Assembly: GCF_002812085.1 (NCBI RefSeq)
Contig: NZ_NPDM01000002.1
Coordinates: forward strand, 620,001 to 684,000
DNA: 64,000 nucleotides
Direction: 5' to 3'
Source of the DNA: Leptospira levettii
Lineage (GTDB): Bacteria; Spirochaetota; Leptospiria; Leptospirales; Leptospiraceae
Of the stretch, positions 1 to 8,282 are shown one piece after another (position 1 is the first letter of the stretch; each line of letters begins with the position of its first letter). The translations under genes and the position numbers were made by a program. The notes beneath the pieces are model-generated. The model saw only the letters and a list, made by a program, of their open reading frames with translations, made no database searches and was not told the DNA's origin.

Positions 1-981
1 TTCACCAGGAAATGATTTTTCCTCAACTTTGTAATTGGGTCTTGGTTTACCAGGTTTTAGATCGGAAAAATATTTACGGATGATTGATTCCGTTTCTTCC
101 ATATCAAATTGGCCCACAATGGAAATCACCATTCTGTCTGGAGTATAATGTTTTTTGAAAAATTCCTTAGTTTCATCAATTTTGAGAAAAGGAAGTCCAG
201 TGGAATAACCAATCACAGGTTTTCGGTATGGATGGCTTTCAAATGCTAAAGAAAAAAACTTTTCTCGCAAAACACCTGCTCCACTATCATCAGTTCTCAT
301 CCTTCTTTCTTCAATGACAACATCACGTTCTGTATAATATTCACGTAAGATTGGATCCTTTAATCGGTCGGATTCAATTTTTGCCCAGATTTCGATTCTG
401 TTGTTTGGTAATTGGATTTGGTAATTGGTTACATCTTGCGAGGTGTAAGCATTAAATCCAACTTCTCCATTTTGTTCATAAATATAAGAATCTTCATTTT
501 TCACGATGAACTCATCTTGTAATTGGATGAGATTTTTTAACCTTCGATTTAATGTTTCGATTTCAGATTCCAAAGAAGTGGGAACCATCTCCCCTCTTGT
601 TAACAAATCCCTTCTTTGTAATTTTAAATTGTCGAGCTCAGTTCCCCAAACTTCGATTTGTTTTTGGTATTTTTCTTCTTTTTGGTAGTCAGATGTGCCA
701 ACATATTTTGTTCCTTTGAAGAGCATATGTTCCAATAAATGTGCGGTCCCTGCTTCTTCAGGCGTTTCATCCACAGCTCCCACCAAAAATTTGATATAAA
801 GTGCAACTGTCGGCGAAGTTCCTCGTTTCATCATCACAACCGTCAGTCCATTTTCTAATTGGATGGTTTTGATTTTTTCGCGGAATTGGGACTCGGAAGT
901 TCCAAAAAAAGAATCCTCTGAAAAAAGAGGTAAAAATTGTAGAAGGAAACAAAGGAAAAAGATTCGTAATTTCGACATCAT
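1..981 (-). CDS. M16-family zinc metallopeptidase (insulinase-like), C-terminus outside the window
   Basis: Reading leftward from tandem ATG codons at 981 and 978, the frame stays open to base 1, so only the first 327 residues are present. A hydrophobic signal-like N-terminus (MMSKLRIFFLCFLLQF) precedes the M16 domain. The inverted zinc motif HLLEH sits near residue 83, in AGTAHLLEHMLFKGT, and is the signature of the catalytic half of M16 peptidases. Family members degrade peptides; with a signal peptide this one probably acts in the periplasm. A second, inactive M16 half is expected beyond the left edge. It diverges from the gene at 1003 across a gap of about 20 nt. Confidence 0.85.
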   Translation of the reverse strand, partial: MMSKLRIFFLCFLLQFLPLFSEDSFFGTSESQFREKIKTIQLENGLTVVMMKRGTSPTVALYIKFLVGAVDETPEEAGTAHLLEHMLFKGTKYVGTSDYQKEEKYQKQIEVWGTELDNLKLQRRDLLTRGEMVPTSLESEIETLNRRLKNLIQLQDEFIVKNEDSYIYEQNGEVGFNAYTSQDVTNYQIQLPNNRIEIWAKIESDRLKDPILREYYTERDVVIEERRMRTDDSGAGVLREKFFSLAFESHPYRKPVIGYSTGLPFLKIDETKEFFKKHYTPDRMVISIVGQFDMEETESIIRKYFSDLKPGKPRPNYKVEEKSFPGE

Positions 982-1002
982 CTACTAGTCTTGAAGTTGG
1001 AA

Positions 1003-1680
1003 ATGGTTCGTAAACTTCTAATTTTAAGTCTCTTTTGTTCCTGCCGCCTCTTTACGATCGCCGATCCCAATTATGTGGAACGTGCCTTACAAAACGAATC
1101 GGATGAAGGTTTTATCTCTAGGGAATTTTTCCAAATCAAAGTAGAGATTCCCGTCACCTATCGTGAGATAGCAGGAAAAGAAAGAAGAGAGGAATGTAAA
1201 AAAAGAGCATTCATCGAAAGAGAAAGCCTAAGTTTGCCCTTCCTTCTCAAAATCCAGAGACAACAGCATCGATTTGGTGAAGGTTTAGATACTTCTTCGA
1301 AGTCATTAGAAGGTAAAGATCGGCAAACGAGACTTGTGACAAACGCACCTCAGATGACGACTGCCACAGGGACTATCGCAACCACTTCTACAACACATAC
1401 AGTTGTTCCGCAGAGCCAACAAAGTGTTGGCACAACCAGTAACACAAATACAACACCGAATCCAACCCAGAACCTAGACGGAGTTAGGGGGATTCCCCAA
1501 ACCCAAAAAAAGAACGACCGAGAAAACCTTCACAACTTTGCTTGGTTTTTCGACAGTTTACACTTATACAAAGAAGATTACTCAGACCCAACAAAATGTG
1601 CTTTCCTATTCCGAAATATCCAACCTAAACTAATGGAACGAGTGGAAAAAACACCGATCTCTGATTTCAGGAAACAATAG
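1003..1680 (+). CDS. Secreted or lipid-anchored protein, tandem paralogue of the next gene, with a Thr/Gln/Asn-rich insert
   Basis: About 225 residues from the ATG at 1003; an in-frame TTG at 991 would add four. The start MVRKLLILSLFCSC looks like a signal sequence with possible lipobox cysteines. Residues near GFISREFFQIKVEIP, and a following Glu/Arg-rich helix ending in a SLSL segment, match the downstream protein (GFVTESLFQVAV). The C-terminal piece CAFLFRNIQPKLMERV matches YFFLYQIQKPNLKRLV there. Between them lies a low-complexity stretch of roughly 70 residues rich in T, Q, N and S that the neighbour lacks. Function is unknown. The stop codon directly precedes the next ATG, so the two are probably cotranscribed. 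Confidence 0.7.
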   Translation: MVRKLLILSLFCSCRLFTIADPNYVERALQNESDEGFISREFFQIKVEIPVTYREIAGKERREECKKRAFIERESLSLPFLLKIQRQQHRFGEGLDTSSKSLEGKDRQTRLVTNAPQMTTATGTIATTSTTHTVVPQSQQSVGTTSNTNTTPNPTQNLDGVRGIPQTQKKNDRENLHNFAWFFDSLHLYKEDYSDPTKCAFLFRNIQPKLMERVEKTPISDFRKQ

Positions 1681-2127
1681 ATGAACAAACACCTAACAAT
1701 TGCATTGCTATCAATTTCGATTTCTTTTCTTTTTTTTCAATGTAAATCCAAAGAAATAAAAGAAACAAATGAACCCAAAGAAACAATAGAAACCAAACCT
1801 GAAGAGTCACCACTCGTCATAGAATTTACGAAAGCAAAAGAAGGATTTGTAACGGAAAGTTTATTCCAAGTAGCAGTTTCCAGTGTTCTCCCAACAGAAA
1901 AAGAAAGAGAAGAAGAAGCTAAGTCAATTGCAGAACAAAAATCACTCAACCTACTGAAAACGTATACCATTACCAACTTATCTGACAAAGGGAAAAAGGA
2001 ACTGAGAGAAATCTCAAAAGAAGGAAAAATCGTCAACAAAAACGTTTCAGTAGGTGGCAGGTACTTTTTTCTTTACCAAATCCAAAAACCTAACTTAAAA
2101 CGTCTTGTGACGAAAGACTTAGAATAA
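1681..2127 (+). CDS. Small lipoprotein, paralogue of the preceding gene
   Basis: 148 residues starting with ATG immediately after the previous stop. The N-terminus has a long hydrophobic stretch ending in SFLFFQC, a relaxed spirochaetal lipobox with Cys near residue 21, then a Lys/Glu/Thr-rich linker. The remaining domain shares the GF-(I/V), FQ-(I/V)-x-V, acidic/basic helix and FL(F/Y)xIQ pattern with the gene at 1003 but lacks its low-complexity insert. It is probably a membrane-anchored protein facing the periplasm or cell surface. I do not recognise a functional family. It converges on the gene ending at 2134. Confidence 0.75.
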   Translation: MNKHLTIALLSISISFLFFQCKSKEIKETNEPKETIETKPEESPLVIEFTKAKEGFVTESLFQVAVSSVLPTEKEREEEAKSIAEQKSLNLLKTYTITNLSDKGKKELREISKEGKIVNKNVSVGGRYFFLYQIQKPNLKRLVTKDLE

Positions 2128-2133
2128 CACTAA

Positions 2134-2562
2134 TTAGATGGAAAAAGTTTTTGTAACTTTTGCCGGAATACAAATATTCTTAAGAAAGTTACAATAAAAT
2201 AGTTTTCCTTCCATTAACAATTTCCCTTTTCCTTCCACTTGGAAGGTTAAGGGTTTTACATATTCAAAGTATTCTGGTTTTTTTGGGTGTGTTGGTCCCG
2301 TTAGTTTTAATTCTGCAGTCGTTACTTTAAGTCCTTCCGAACCTGATAAAAAAATTCTATGGGGGGCTTCGATTTGAAATCCAAAATCTTTCGGTAAGAA
2401 CAATTCTAACTCATACTTACCTGATGATTTTTCCTTAATGGAGACTTCAATGGGATGTGATTCCATTGTTTCTCCCACTTGGACTTCCTTTGACTCATTA
2501 CATCCAACAAATCCAAAGATTAAGATCGAAACAAACAAAGATGTTACAAATTTCCAGTTCAT
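2134..2562 (-). CDS. Lipoprotein with a DsbD N-terminal-like fold
   Basis: The chosen start is the ATG at 2562, preceded by AAAGGAT; upstream in-frame codons overlap the methyltransferase gene. The 142-residue product has a signal and lipobox (FGFVGC). The body is beta-rich, with a C-terminal element FYCNFLKNICIP in which two Cys are six residues apart. That resembles the CxxxxxC segment of the DsbD alpha domain, which passes electrons to periplasmic thiol oxidoreductases. The assignment is inferred from this motif and the overall pattern, so a redox role is only a suggestion. It lies 11 nt downstream of the methyltransferase gene. Confidence 0.6.
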   Translation of the reverse strand: MNWKFVTSLFVSILIFGFVGCNESKEVQVGETMESHPIEVSIKEKSSGKYELELFLPKDFGFQIEAPHRIFLSGSEGLKVTTAELKLTGPTHPKKPEYFEYVKPLTFQVEGKGKLLMEGKLFYCNFLKNICIPAKVTKTFSI

Positions 2563-2573
2563 ATCCTTTAGAC

Positions 2574-3740
2574 TTATAACACTTTCCTTAGCACTACACA
2601 ACGGTTCGAATTTGTTCCCTTTTCGTTGTTGGAGACTTGCCAACAATTGGATAGTTTTGTAAAACTTTGGGTATGGACATAGGTTTTGTTCCAAACAAGA
2701 CCCGTTCCTTCCGCCATCCTAACCACATCTTCATCGAGGTACAAAATGGAATTTCCTTTTTTGACTTCACCCACTTCCATCACCATATAAGCACCTTTCT
2801 TTAAAACACGTGCCGATTCTTTCAGTGTAGATCGTATAAACTCATTCCAATCATTGAGATTACTAAAAATACTGAGTTTACGGTCTTTTGATTTTTCTAT
2901 ATCTAAAAACCAGTGGCGTAACCAATTATCCCCTTCATAGTCAACTTTATCTAAAAAAGGTGGAGAGGTAACAATCAAATCCACTGATTCTGATTCGACA
3001 TTTGGAACAGAATTTGCCGAATTCAGAGAGTACAAATTGTTCTTAGAAAATTCATGATAAAAAGGTGGGATGGGCAGAGCCAAATCACGTTTCATCTTTT
3101 GGTAAATTCTAGGTTTGATCGGCCGGTATTCCGGGTTTATCCCTTTTTTGGCATTGTTTTTTGCCTGAGCTTCTGGAGGGATTGATACTTGTGGGAAAGT
3201 ATACACTGAAAAAAATCCAGTACTATGACCATGTAACCGAGACAATGCGATAAGGGAAATGAACTTCATTTCAACGGAATCATCAATCGCCATATATTTT
3301 TTGAGATTTTTAATCTCTTTTAAGGTTTTCGGATGGAAAAAAGGAAGTAAATTGACATCAAAAGGATCTTCTTCCACTTCTTTGTCTAAATCTAGAGAGT
3401 TTAATTTTTTTTCCAAATCAACTAGTTTAGGAACATATTGTCTCGAACTTGCTAAAAAGATTGAAAGTGGATGGATGTCATTGTGAATCGCCGCATGACC
3501 TTCAATATTTGCTTGGATCGCTGTTGTTCCACGTCCACCAAACGGATCGTATACGACTCTATTTTTCTTTTTAAGAAATTCCTTCATAAAAAAAGAAGGA
3601 AGCTCTGGTTTAAAAGATGCTCTATAACTAACGGTATGATGGATTGGATGTCCTTGCCTTTGTTTTGCTGTCCAAAACTCACCAAAAATAATCTTATCCG
3701 AATCTTTAAGTAATCTGCCTGCTCCTGCCATCCTTTGCAA
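2574..3740 (-). CDS. DNA methyltransferase, N4-cytosine/N6-adenine type
   Basis: 388 residues from a TTG at 3740; an alternative ATG lies at 3731. AGGAGG ends 3 nt before the TTG and 12 nt before the ATG, so the start is not settled. Residues [16 protein letters not shown] form the AdoMet-binding motif (DPF-G-GTT), and [14 protein letters not shown] is the catalytic TSPPF motif of amino methyltransferases. The N-terminal placement of the AdoMet motif relative to SPPF suggests a beta- or gamma-like order. No restriction endonuclease or specificity gene is adjacent, so this looks like a solitary enzyme. The target sequence cannot be read from the gene, and an RNA substrate is not fully excluded. 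Confidence 0.75.
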   Translation of the reverse strand: MQRMAGAGRLLKDSDKIIFGEFWTAKQRQGHPIHHTVSYRASFKPELPSFFMKEFLKKKNRVVYDPFGGRGTTAIQANIEGHAAIHNDIHPLSIFLASSRQYVPKLVDLEKKLNSLDLDKEVEEDPFDVNLLPFFHPKTLKEIKNLKKYMAIDDSVEMKFISLIALSRLHGHSTGFFSVYTFPQVSIPPEAQAKNNAKKGINPEYRPIKPRIYQKMKRDLALPIPPFYHEFSKNNLYSLNSANSVPNVESESVDLIVTSPPFLDKVDYEGDNWLRHWFLDIEKSKDRKLSIFSNLNDWNEFIRSTLKESARVLKKGAYMVMEVGEVKKGNSILYLDEDVVRMAEGTGLVWNKTYVHTQSFTKLSNCWQVSNNEKGTNSNRCVVLRKVL

Positions 3741-3807
3741 AAGCCTCCTCTTTCTTTCTTAAAAGATCGGAGGAAAGGTAAATCTAGAGTTGGATTTTTA
3801 TTAAAAT

Positions 3808-4764
3808 CTATGGGACATAGTTTTTCCAATTGGGGAAGTAAAAATCCATTTCATTCATTGGATTCGAATGAACATGTACTATTTGGTTTGTTCTTTCGTC
3901 CACAAAACGTATGCTATATGCATGTAACAACTGCCTATCAAAAACCAACTCTTCTTTTAAAGCTTCAGTCATTCCAGAATTAACAAAATCTAAAAAGATT
4001 GATTCCCTGTTTCCATACATTTTATCACCCAGGATAGGATAACCCAAATACAATAAACTGGCACGGATTTGGTGGATCCTCCCCGTAATGGGTTTCACAA
4101 GAACCAAACTCATGTCCTTCTCTTCGTTGTATAAAATAGGGAAAAAATGGGTTTGGCAAGTTTTTGATTCAGGAAATTCATCTGATGAATACACCATTTT
4201 TTTTCTGATCGCAGAATGAATATCTTTACCAATAAACCCATTTAACGTTTGTTCTGTTTTAAAATTTCCAGAAACGATTGCAAAGTATTCTTTATACACT
4301 TCTCGGTTTTCAAATTTTTTCTGGAGCCACATCCTACTCTCTTCGGATTTTGCAAAAATGACAATCCCAGATGTTTCGCGGTCTAGCCGGTGTACGGGAA
4401 TGATTTTTGGGTATTTGGTTTCCAAAAAACTGAGTAAGGTTTTCGTTCGATAACGACCGGCTGGGTGCATGGGAAGATTGCCCGGTTTTTCCACAAAAAG
4501 GAACTCATTTGTTTCTTTCAGAATGGAATAATTTTCATCCACTTCTGGTTCAAGAATCCTGCCTGGAATTGGTTCGTATTCCAAGAGATCACCATCTGAC
4601 AATTGTTTGTCGCCATTAACAAACTCACCTTCTACCTTAATGCGATTTTCAGCGATTAAAAATTCCCATTCTTCTAGACTATGATATGGAAATTTTTGTG
4701 TGAGATAGGTGATCACCGTTTTCCCAGTATAGGGTGGACGAATGACAGACCGGTAAGAAGTCAT
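3808..4764 (-). CDS. RluA-family RNA pseudouridine synthase
   Basis: 318 residues. An N-terminal S4-like RNA-binding region (about residues 15-65) is followed by the pseudouridine synthase core. The catalytic motif HRLDRETSG is at residues 125-133, with Asp128 the expected nucleophile. The later segment ITGRIHQIRASLLYLGYPILGD is the conserved RluA C-terminal motif, given here as HQIR and GYPILGD. The family isomerises specific uridines in 23S rRNA or tRNA; the exact target cannot be assigned. The ATG at 4764 abuts the stop of the DUF1577 gene, so this is the last gene of a compact minus-strand operon. Confidence 0.9.
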   Translation of the reverse strand: MTSYRSVIRPPYTGKTVITYLTQKFPYHSLEEWEFLIAENRIKVEGEFVNGDKQLSDGDLLEYEPIPGRILEPEVDENYSILKETNEFLFVEKPGNLPMHPAGRYRTKTLLSFLETKYPKIIPVHRLDRETSGIVIFAKSEESRMWLQKKFENREVYKEYFAIVSGNFKTEQTLNGFIGKDIHSAIRKKMVYSSDEFPESKTCQTHFFPILYNEEKDMSLVLVKPITGRIHQIRASLLYLGYPILGDKMYGNRESIFLDFVNSGMTEALKEELVFDRQLLHAYSIRFVDERTNQIVHVHSNPMNEMDFYFPNWKNYVP

Positions 4765-6027
4765 TTAATTAGGTTCTTCTGGATTCTCTGTAAAATTGTC
4801 TTCCATATGATTGGCAAATGGATCTGCCTCAGAACCTTCTTCCAATACTGTTTGTGAACTTTCACCTTCAGAAGTAGTCGATGTGGAATCAAAATTCTCT
4901 TCATTTTGTTCCCCTTCGTTTCCATCAGAACTTGCATTTTCTTGTGCTTCTTGTTCTTCAGGGTTCGGAACTTCTTCTTTTCCAACATTTAAAAAATCTT
5001 CGAGAGTCTCTGTATCTTTTTCTGTTAGGTTGTAGAACTGGCAACCAACCCGAAAGTTTGTTTCCTGGTTTCTAATATTTTTAATGATACCACGGATAGT
5101 TACTTTTTTGCCAGCTTCTAAGTTCAAATCAAAAAGGATGGTACCATTTAAAGTAACAGACCTAGAAAAAGAACGGGAAGGAGCATGGATAAAACTAATC
5201 CCTCCCATACTTAAGTCCATTACCTGGCAGACATCTCTAGATTCTTGGAATACACCAGTGTTAATGATATCGCGACTCACTGCATTCGCAAATGTTTGGA
5301 TTTGTTTGTACACTTCAAACTCAAGTGGTTTTTCGGATAACACCTGTACATACCCTAAGTGAACATATCCTTTGTATTTGATGGGAACACAAATCTCTGA
5401 AATATAATTGTCAGGGATTTTGGAATTATCGAAAATCCGTAGATACTCATCAAACGGAAAAAAAGCTGGTGAGGCTGTTGATTTTTCTTTTCGGTCTACT
5501 ATGAAGATATCTTTGTCATAATGGTGCATTAGACGAAGACGGTTGTCCATTCTCCCTGCAAAAAAAATGGAAGAAAGTGGGAAAGCTTTAGCCAGTTTCG
5601 TACGGTATGCAAGTAAAATAGCATCCACTTTTTTATCATCAAAACCAATGGCTTTGGATACATCGTTAACATTGATTATATTGGTAACAACCATCCCAGT
5701 TTGGATTTGGCTTGCTTCAACCCTTGTTCCCTGTCTAGATGCTGTAGCAATTTGTATTTTAACAGGTGTTAGAATTTCAATTCCATTCCCATCTCCACCT
5801 GCCAAATTAAAATGTGCTAAAAATTTGCTTCCATTATGTACAACAGTAAGAATACGTTCCCGTGTTGGAAACTTTAGATTGGTGTTGATGATGAGTGCTT
5901 TGTTTTTGAGGGCAATGATTTTGACTGGAAATTCTTTTTCTGAGTTTACGATATAAGCAGGTAATTTTCCAAATAAAGCAGTAATTACCTTCAAAATACC
6001 TTCAGGGTCTTTGATTTCTTTATCCAT
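4765..6027 (-). CDS. DUF1577-type protein with C-terminal PilZ-like domain
   Basis: About 420 residues from the ATG at 6027; a TTG at 6033 would overlap the upstream stop. The first about 290 residues match what I know of the Leptospira DUF1577 family. A PilZ-like beta-barrel follows, with the DxSxxG element in VMDLSMGGISF. The paired-Arg RxxxR element that normally contacts cyclic di-GMP is not evident before it. The last about 70 residues are acidic, Glu/Ser/Asn-rich and probably disordered. The same operon begins with a diguanylate cyclase gene, which suggests a c-di-GMP connection even though the binding motif looks incomplete. Cytoplasmic; function unknown. Confidence 0.7.
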   Translation of the reverse strand: MDKEIKDPEGILKVITALFGKLPAYIVNSEKEFPVKIIALKNKALIINTNLKFPTRERILTVVHNGSKFLAHFNLAGGDGNGIEILTPVKIQIATASRQGTRVEASQIQTGMVVTNIINVNDVSKAIGFDDKKVDAILLAYRTKLAKAFPLSSIFFAGRMDNRLRLMHHYDKDIFIVDRKEKSTASPAFFPFDEYLRIFDNSKIPDNYISEICVPIKYKGYVHLGYVQVLSEKPLEFEVYKQIQTFANAVSRDIINTGVFQESRDVCQVMDLSMGGISFIHAPSRSFSRSVTLNGTILFDLNLEAGKKVTIRGIIKNIRNQETNFRVGCQFYNLTEKDTETLEDFLNVGKEEVPNPEEQEAQENASSDGNEGEQNEENFDSTSTTSEGESSQTVLEEGSEADPFANHMEDNFTENPEEPN

Positions 6028-6029
6028 AC

Positions 6030-8282
6030 TCAACCGTGTAGTTTATGAAGCAACATAGAGCGCTTAATGTCCACTAAAGTTTTTGCACCTGTCACACTCA
6101 TTGACTGTTTTAGTTCTTCCGAATATTTTTGTAAAAGAAATCGTATCCCTGCGTCTTCCCCACCAACAAGTGAAATGGCAACTGGTCTTCCGACAAGAAC
6201 AGAGGATGCTCCAAGGGCCAACATTTTGAACACATCCATACCAGAACGAATTCCCCCATCCACAAGGACTGGGATTTTTCCATTGACGGCTTCTGCAATT
6301 TTGGGTAATACCCTGGCAGTTCCTGGCATTCCATCCAAAACTCGACCACCATGGTTCGATACTACAATAGCAGAAAATCCACCTTCCACTGCTAATTTAG
6401 CATCTTCCTCATTCATGATCCCTTTTAAGATAAAAGGTAGTTTTGTTTTTTCACGGAGCCTTATGAGTTTTTCCAAAGGTCTCGTTACACTCGATAAATT
6501 TTTCTGTACCATTGTTTTAAAATTCACAGCATCGATGTCCATACCGATGGCGAACACTCCGTCCGCTTCTGCTTGTAAAAAACGTTCGAGGAGTAAAGAT
6601 TCATCTTCCCTTGGTTTACAAATGAGAATTCCTTTTCCAGAAACTTTTTTAAGTGCTTCTAACATGATTTTGTATTTTTCAGGAGAAGCTCCATCACCAA
6701 GCCAAGCAAGGCTTCCATTTTGCGAGAAGGACCGAACAACAGTTAAAGCATAATCTGCGTCGGTCATGACAAAATTCATATTGGTGCCCACACCTGTCAT
6801 AGGTGCTGCCATGATGGGAGTTTTTAAATCATAACCCAAAAACTTTGTATGTATTTCAGGACTTACATGTTCCCTGATATAACCTGGTAGGATTTTAAAT
6901 TCGGAAAGGGCTTCATAATTGTCCTGAAATGTTTCCATAAGGCCAACACCACCCATTCCAGGTATCCCAGACGCACAATTTTTCCCATCACATACTTTAC
7001 AGACCCAACAGATTTCTTTTCCAAATCGAATCCGAGCTTGGTCTCCAATTTCTTTTTCCGTAATCGAAAATTGTTCATCAACTTCAAATACGATGGTTTG
7101 TTTTACTTTCTCAAATACAAGTTCTGCTTCTTTTAAACTGTCTGAGACGATGATCACATGACCCGACTTATCAATGTTATTTGTCGGTTCTTTAATAATA
7201 TCTCCAGGTTTGGACTGAAGGAAAACTTCAGAAACCCCTTCAATTTTTTTGATTTCCTCAACACCACTGATAGAGATGAGTTTTCCAGGTTTGGAGAGTA
7301 AGGATCTTTCAATGGAAACTCGATTCACGACTGGCTCTAGATTGTCGGGAGTTTCACCAAGTGAAATGAGTAGTGCAGCGCGGTTGAGATTCACTCCTGT
7401 AGACAATGGATAGGTGAATGCTGACATAAAACCACCAGAAAGCCTTGCAGCAATCTCACCAATTTTTACACCGTCTTTTGTAACCTTGATATCACCTTTC
7501 CCAGCACCTAAATGGATTCCGAGTGCCCTCATTCCTCCCGCCATCACACGTTCCACTTCATCTAAGACATCTTTTGGCATCGCCGAAGGCATGTTATGTC
7601 CGACTTCGATAAAATATGGTTCCCTTTCAATGATCCGATCGGCAATCCCTGTCATATGAATTTGGCCTTGGAATGCTAAAGCATCCACTGAAAGTTCTGG
7701 CCCTTCCATATATTCTTCTAAAATCAATTCACCTGTGGGGCAAAACCTCTTTGCATGACGGAAAGCAACTTGTAAGTCATCACGGTTTGTGACCTTAATC
7801 ACACCTCGTGCTCCCATATTATCAGCTGGTTTCATTACAAGAGGAAAGGTCAACTCATCTAACGCATCTTTTGCGTCCTGCATCGACCAAACTGGAGCAA
7901 AACGAGGAATGGGAAGTCCAAATTCTTTCAGACGTTTTCGCATCTTTACTTTATTGGATGCTGCTTCTGCATCAACAAATCGAATGCCAGGAAGTTGTAA
8001 GGCAGAGGCAACAGCGGCTACTGTCATACTCGCATCTGTTCCTGCGGTGATCACACCATGGATTGTATTTTTTTGGGAAAACTTCTTGGCTTCACGTACC
8101 ATACCTTCCACATCCTTTGTGGACATGAGGATGGTTTCGTCAGCAATTTGGAATCCTATCGAAGTGGGATTCATATCAGCAACAACTGTATGCAAACGCA
8201 TTGTTTTTGCTGTTTGGATGATGGGAACCTGTAACAACCCTCCTCCTATGATGAGGATTGTTTTTCCTTCAACTGATTTCAA
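6030..8282 (-). CDS. Fusion: ATP-grasp ligase-like domain plus FMN-dependent alpha-hydroxy-acid dehydrogenase-like domain
   Basis: 750 residues from a TTG that overlaps the mnmA stop by 4 nt (TTGA). Residues 1 to about 400 are ATP-grasp-like: a nucleotide-fold start IIGGGLLQVP, then FPLVMKPADNMGARGV (ATP loop), LILEEYMEG and IGEIAARLSGG (metal and phosphate region). Residues about 425-436 hold a CxxCxxCxxxxC cluster, followed by GIPGMGGVG. Residues about 450-750 resemble FMN-dependent lactate or glycolate oxidoreductases, with SNHGGRVLDG (His644, Arg647), PFILKG (Lys620) and VLVDGGIRSG (phosphate site). The frame runs uninterrupted through both halves. Substrate is unknown. The Cys cluster occurs in clostridial homologues of the FMN domain, from memory, and may bind metal or FeS. 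Confidence 0.85.
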   Translation of the reverse strand: MKSVEGKTILIIGGGLLQVPIIQTAKTMRLHTVVADMNPTSIGFQIADETILMSTKDVEGMVREAKKFSQKNTIHGVITAGTDASMTVAAVASALQLPGIRFVDAEAASNKVKMRKRLKEFGLPIPRFAPVWSMQDAKDALDELTFPLVMKPADNMGARGVIKVTNRDDLQVAFRHAKRFCPTGELILEEYMEGPELSVDALAFQGQIHMTGIADRIIEREPYFIEVGHNMPSAMPKDVLDEVERVMAGGMRALGIHLGAGKGDIKVTKDGVKIGEIAARLSGGFMSAFTYPLSTGVNLNRAALLISLGETPDNLEPVVNRVSIERSLLSKPGKLISISGVEEIKKIEGVSEVFLQSKPGDIIKEPTNNIDKSGHVIIVSDSLKEAELVFEKVKQTIVFEVDEQFSITEKEIGDQARIRFGKEICWVCKVCDGKNCASGIPGMGGVGLMETFQDNYEALSEFKILPGYIREHVSPEIHTKFLGYDLKTPIMAAPMTGVGTNMNFVMTDADYALTVVRSFSQNGSLAWLGDGASPEKYKIMLEALKKVSGKGILICKPREDESLLLERFLQAEADGVFAIGMDIDAVNFKTMVQKNLSSVTRPLEKLIRLREKTKLPFILKGIMNEEDAKLAVEGGFSAIVVSNHGGRVLDGMPGTARVLPKIAEAVNGKIPVLVDGGIRSGMDVFKMLALGASSVLVGRPVAISLVGGEDAGIRFLLQKYSEELKQSMSVTGAKTLVDIKRSMLLHKLHG

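Noticed and set aside
1340..1500. Thr/Gln/Asn-rich region as a possible short tandem repeat locus
   Set aside because: There is no exact repeated unit at the DNA level; it is only low-complexity coding sequence.
2563..2694. 44-residue N-terminal extension of the DsbD-N-like lipoprotein
   Set aside because: It lies inside the methyltransferase gene and pushes the lipobox signal away from the N-terminus; AAAGGAT marks the ATG at 2562.
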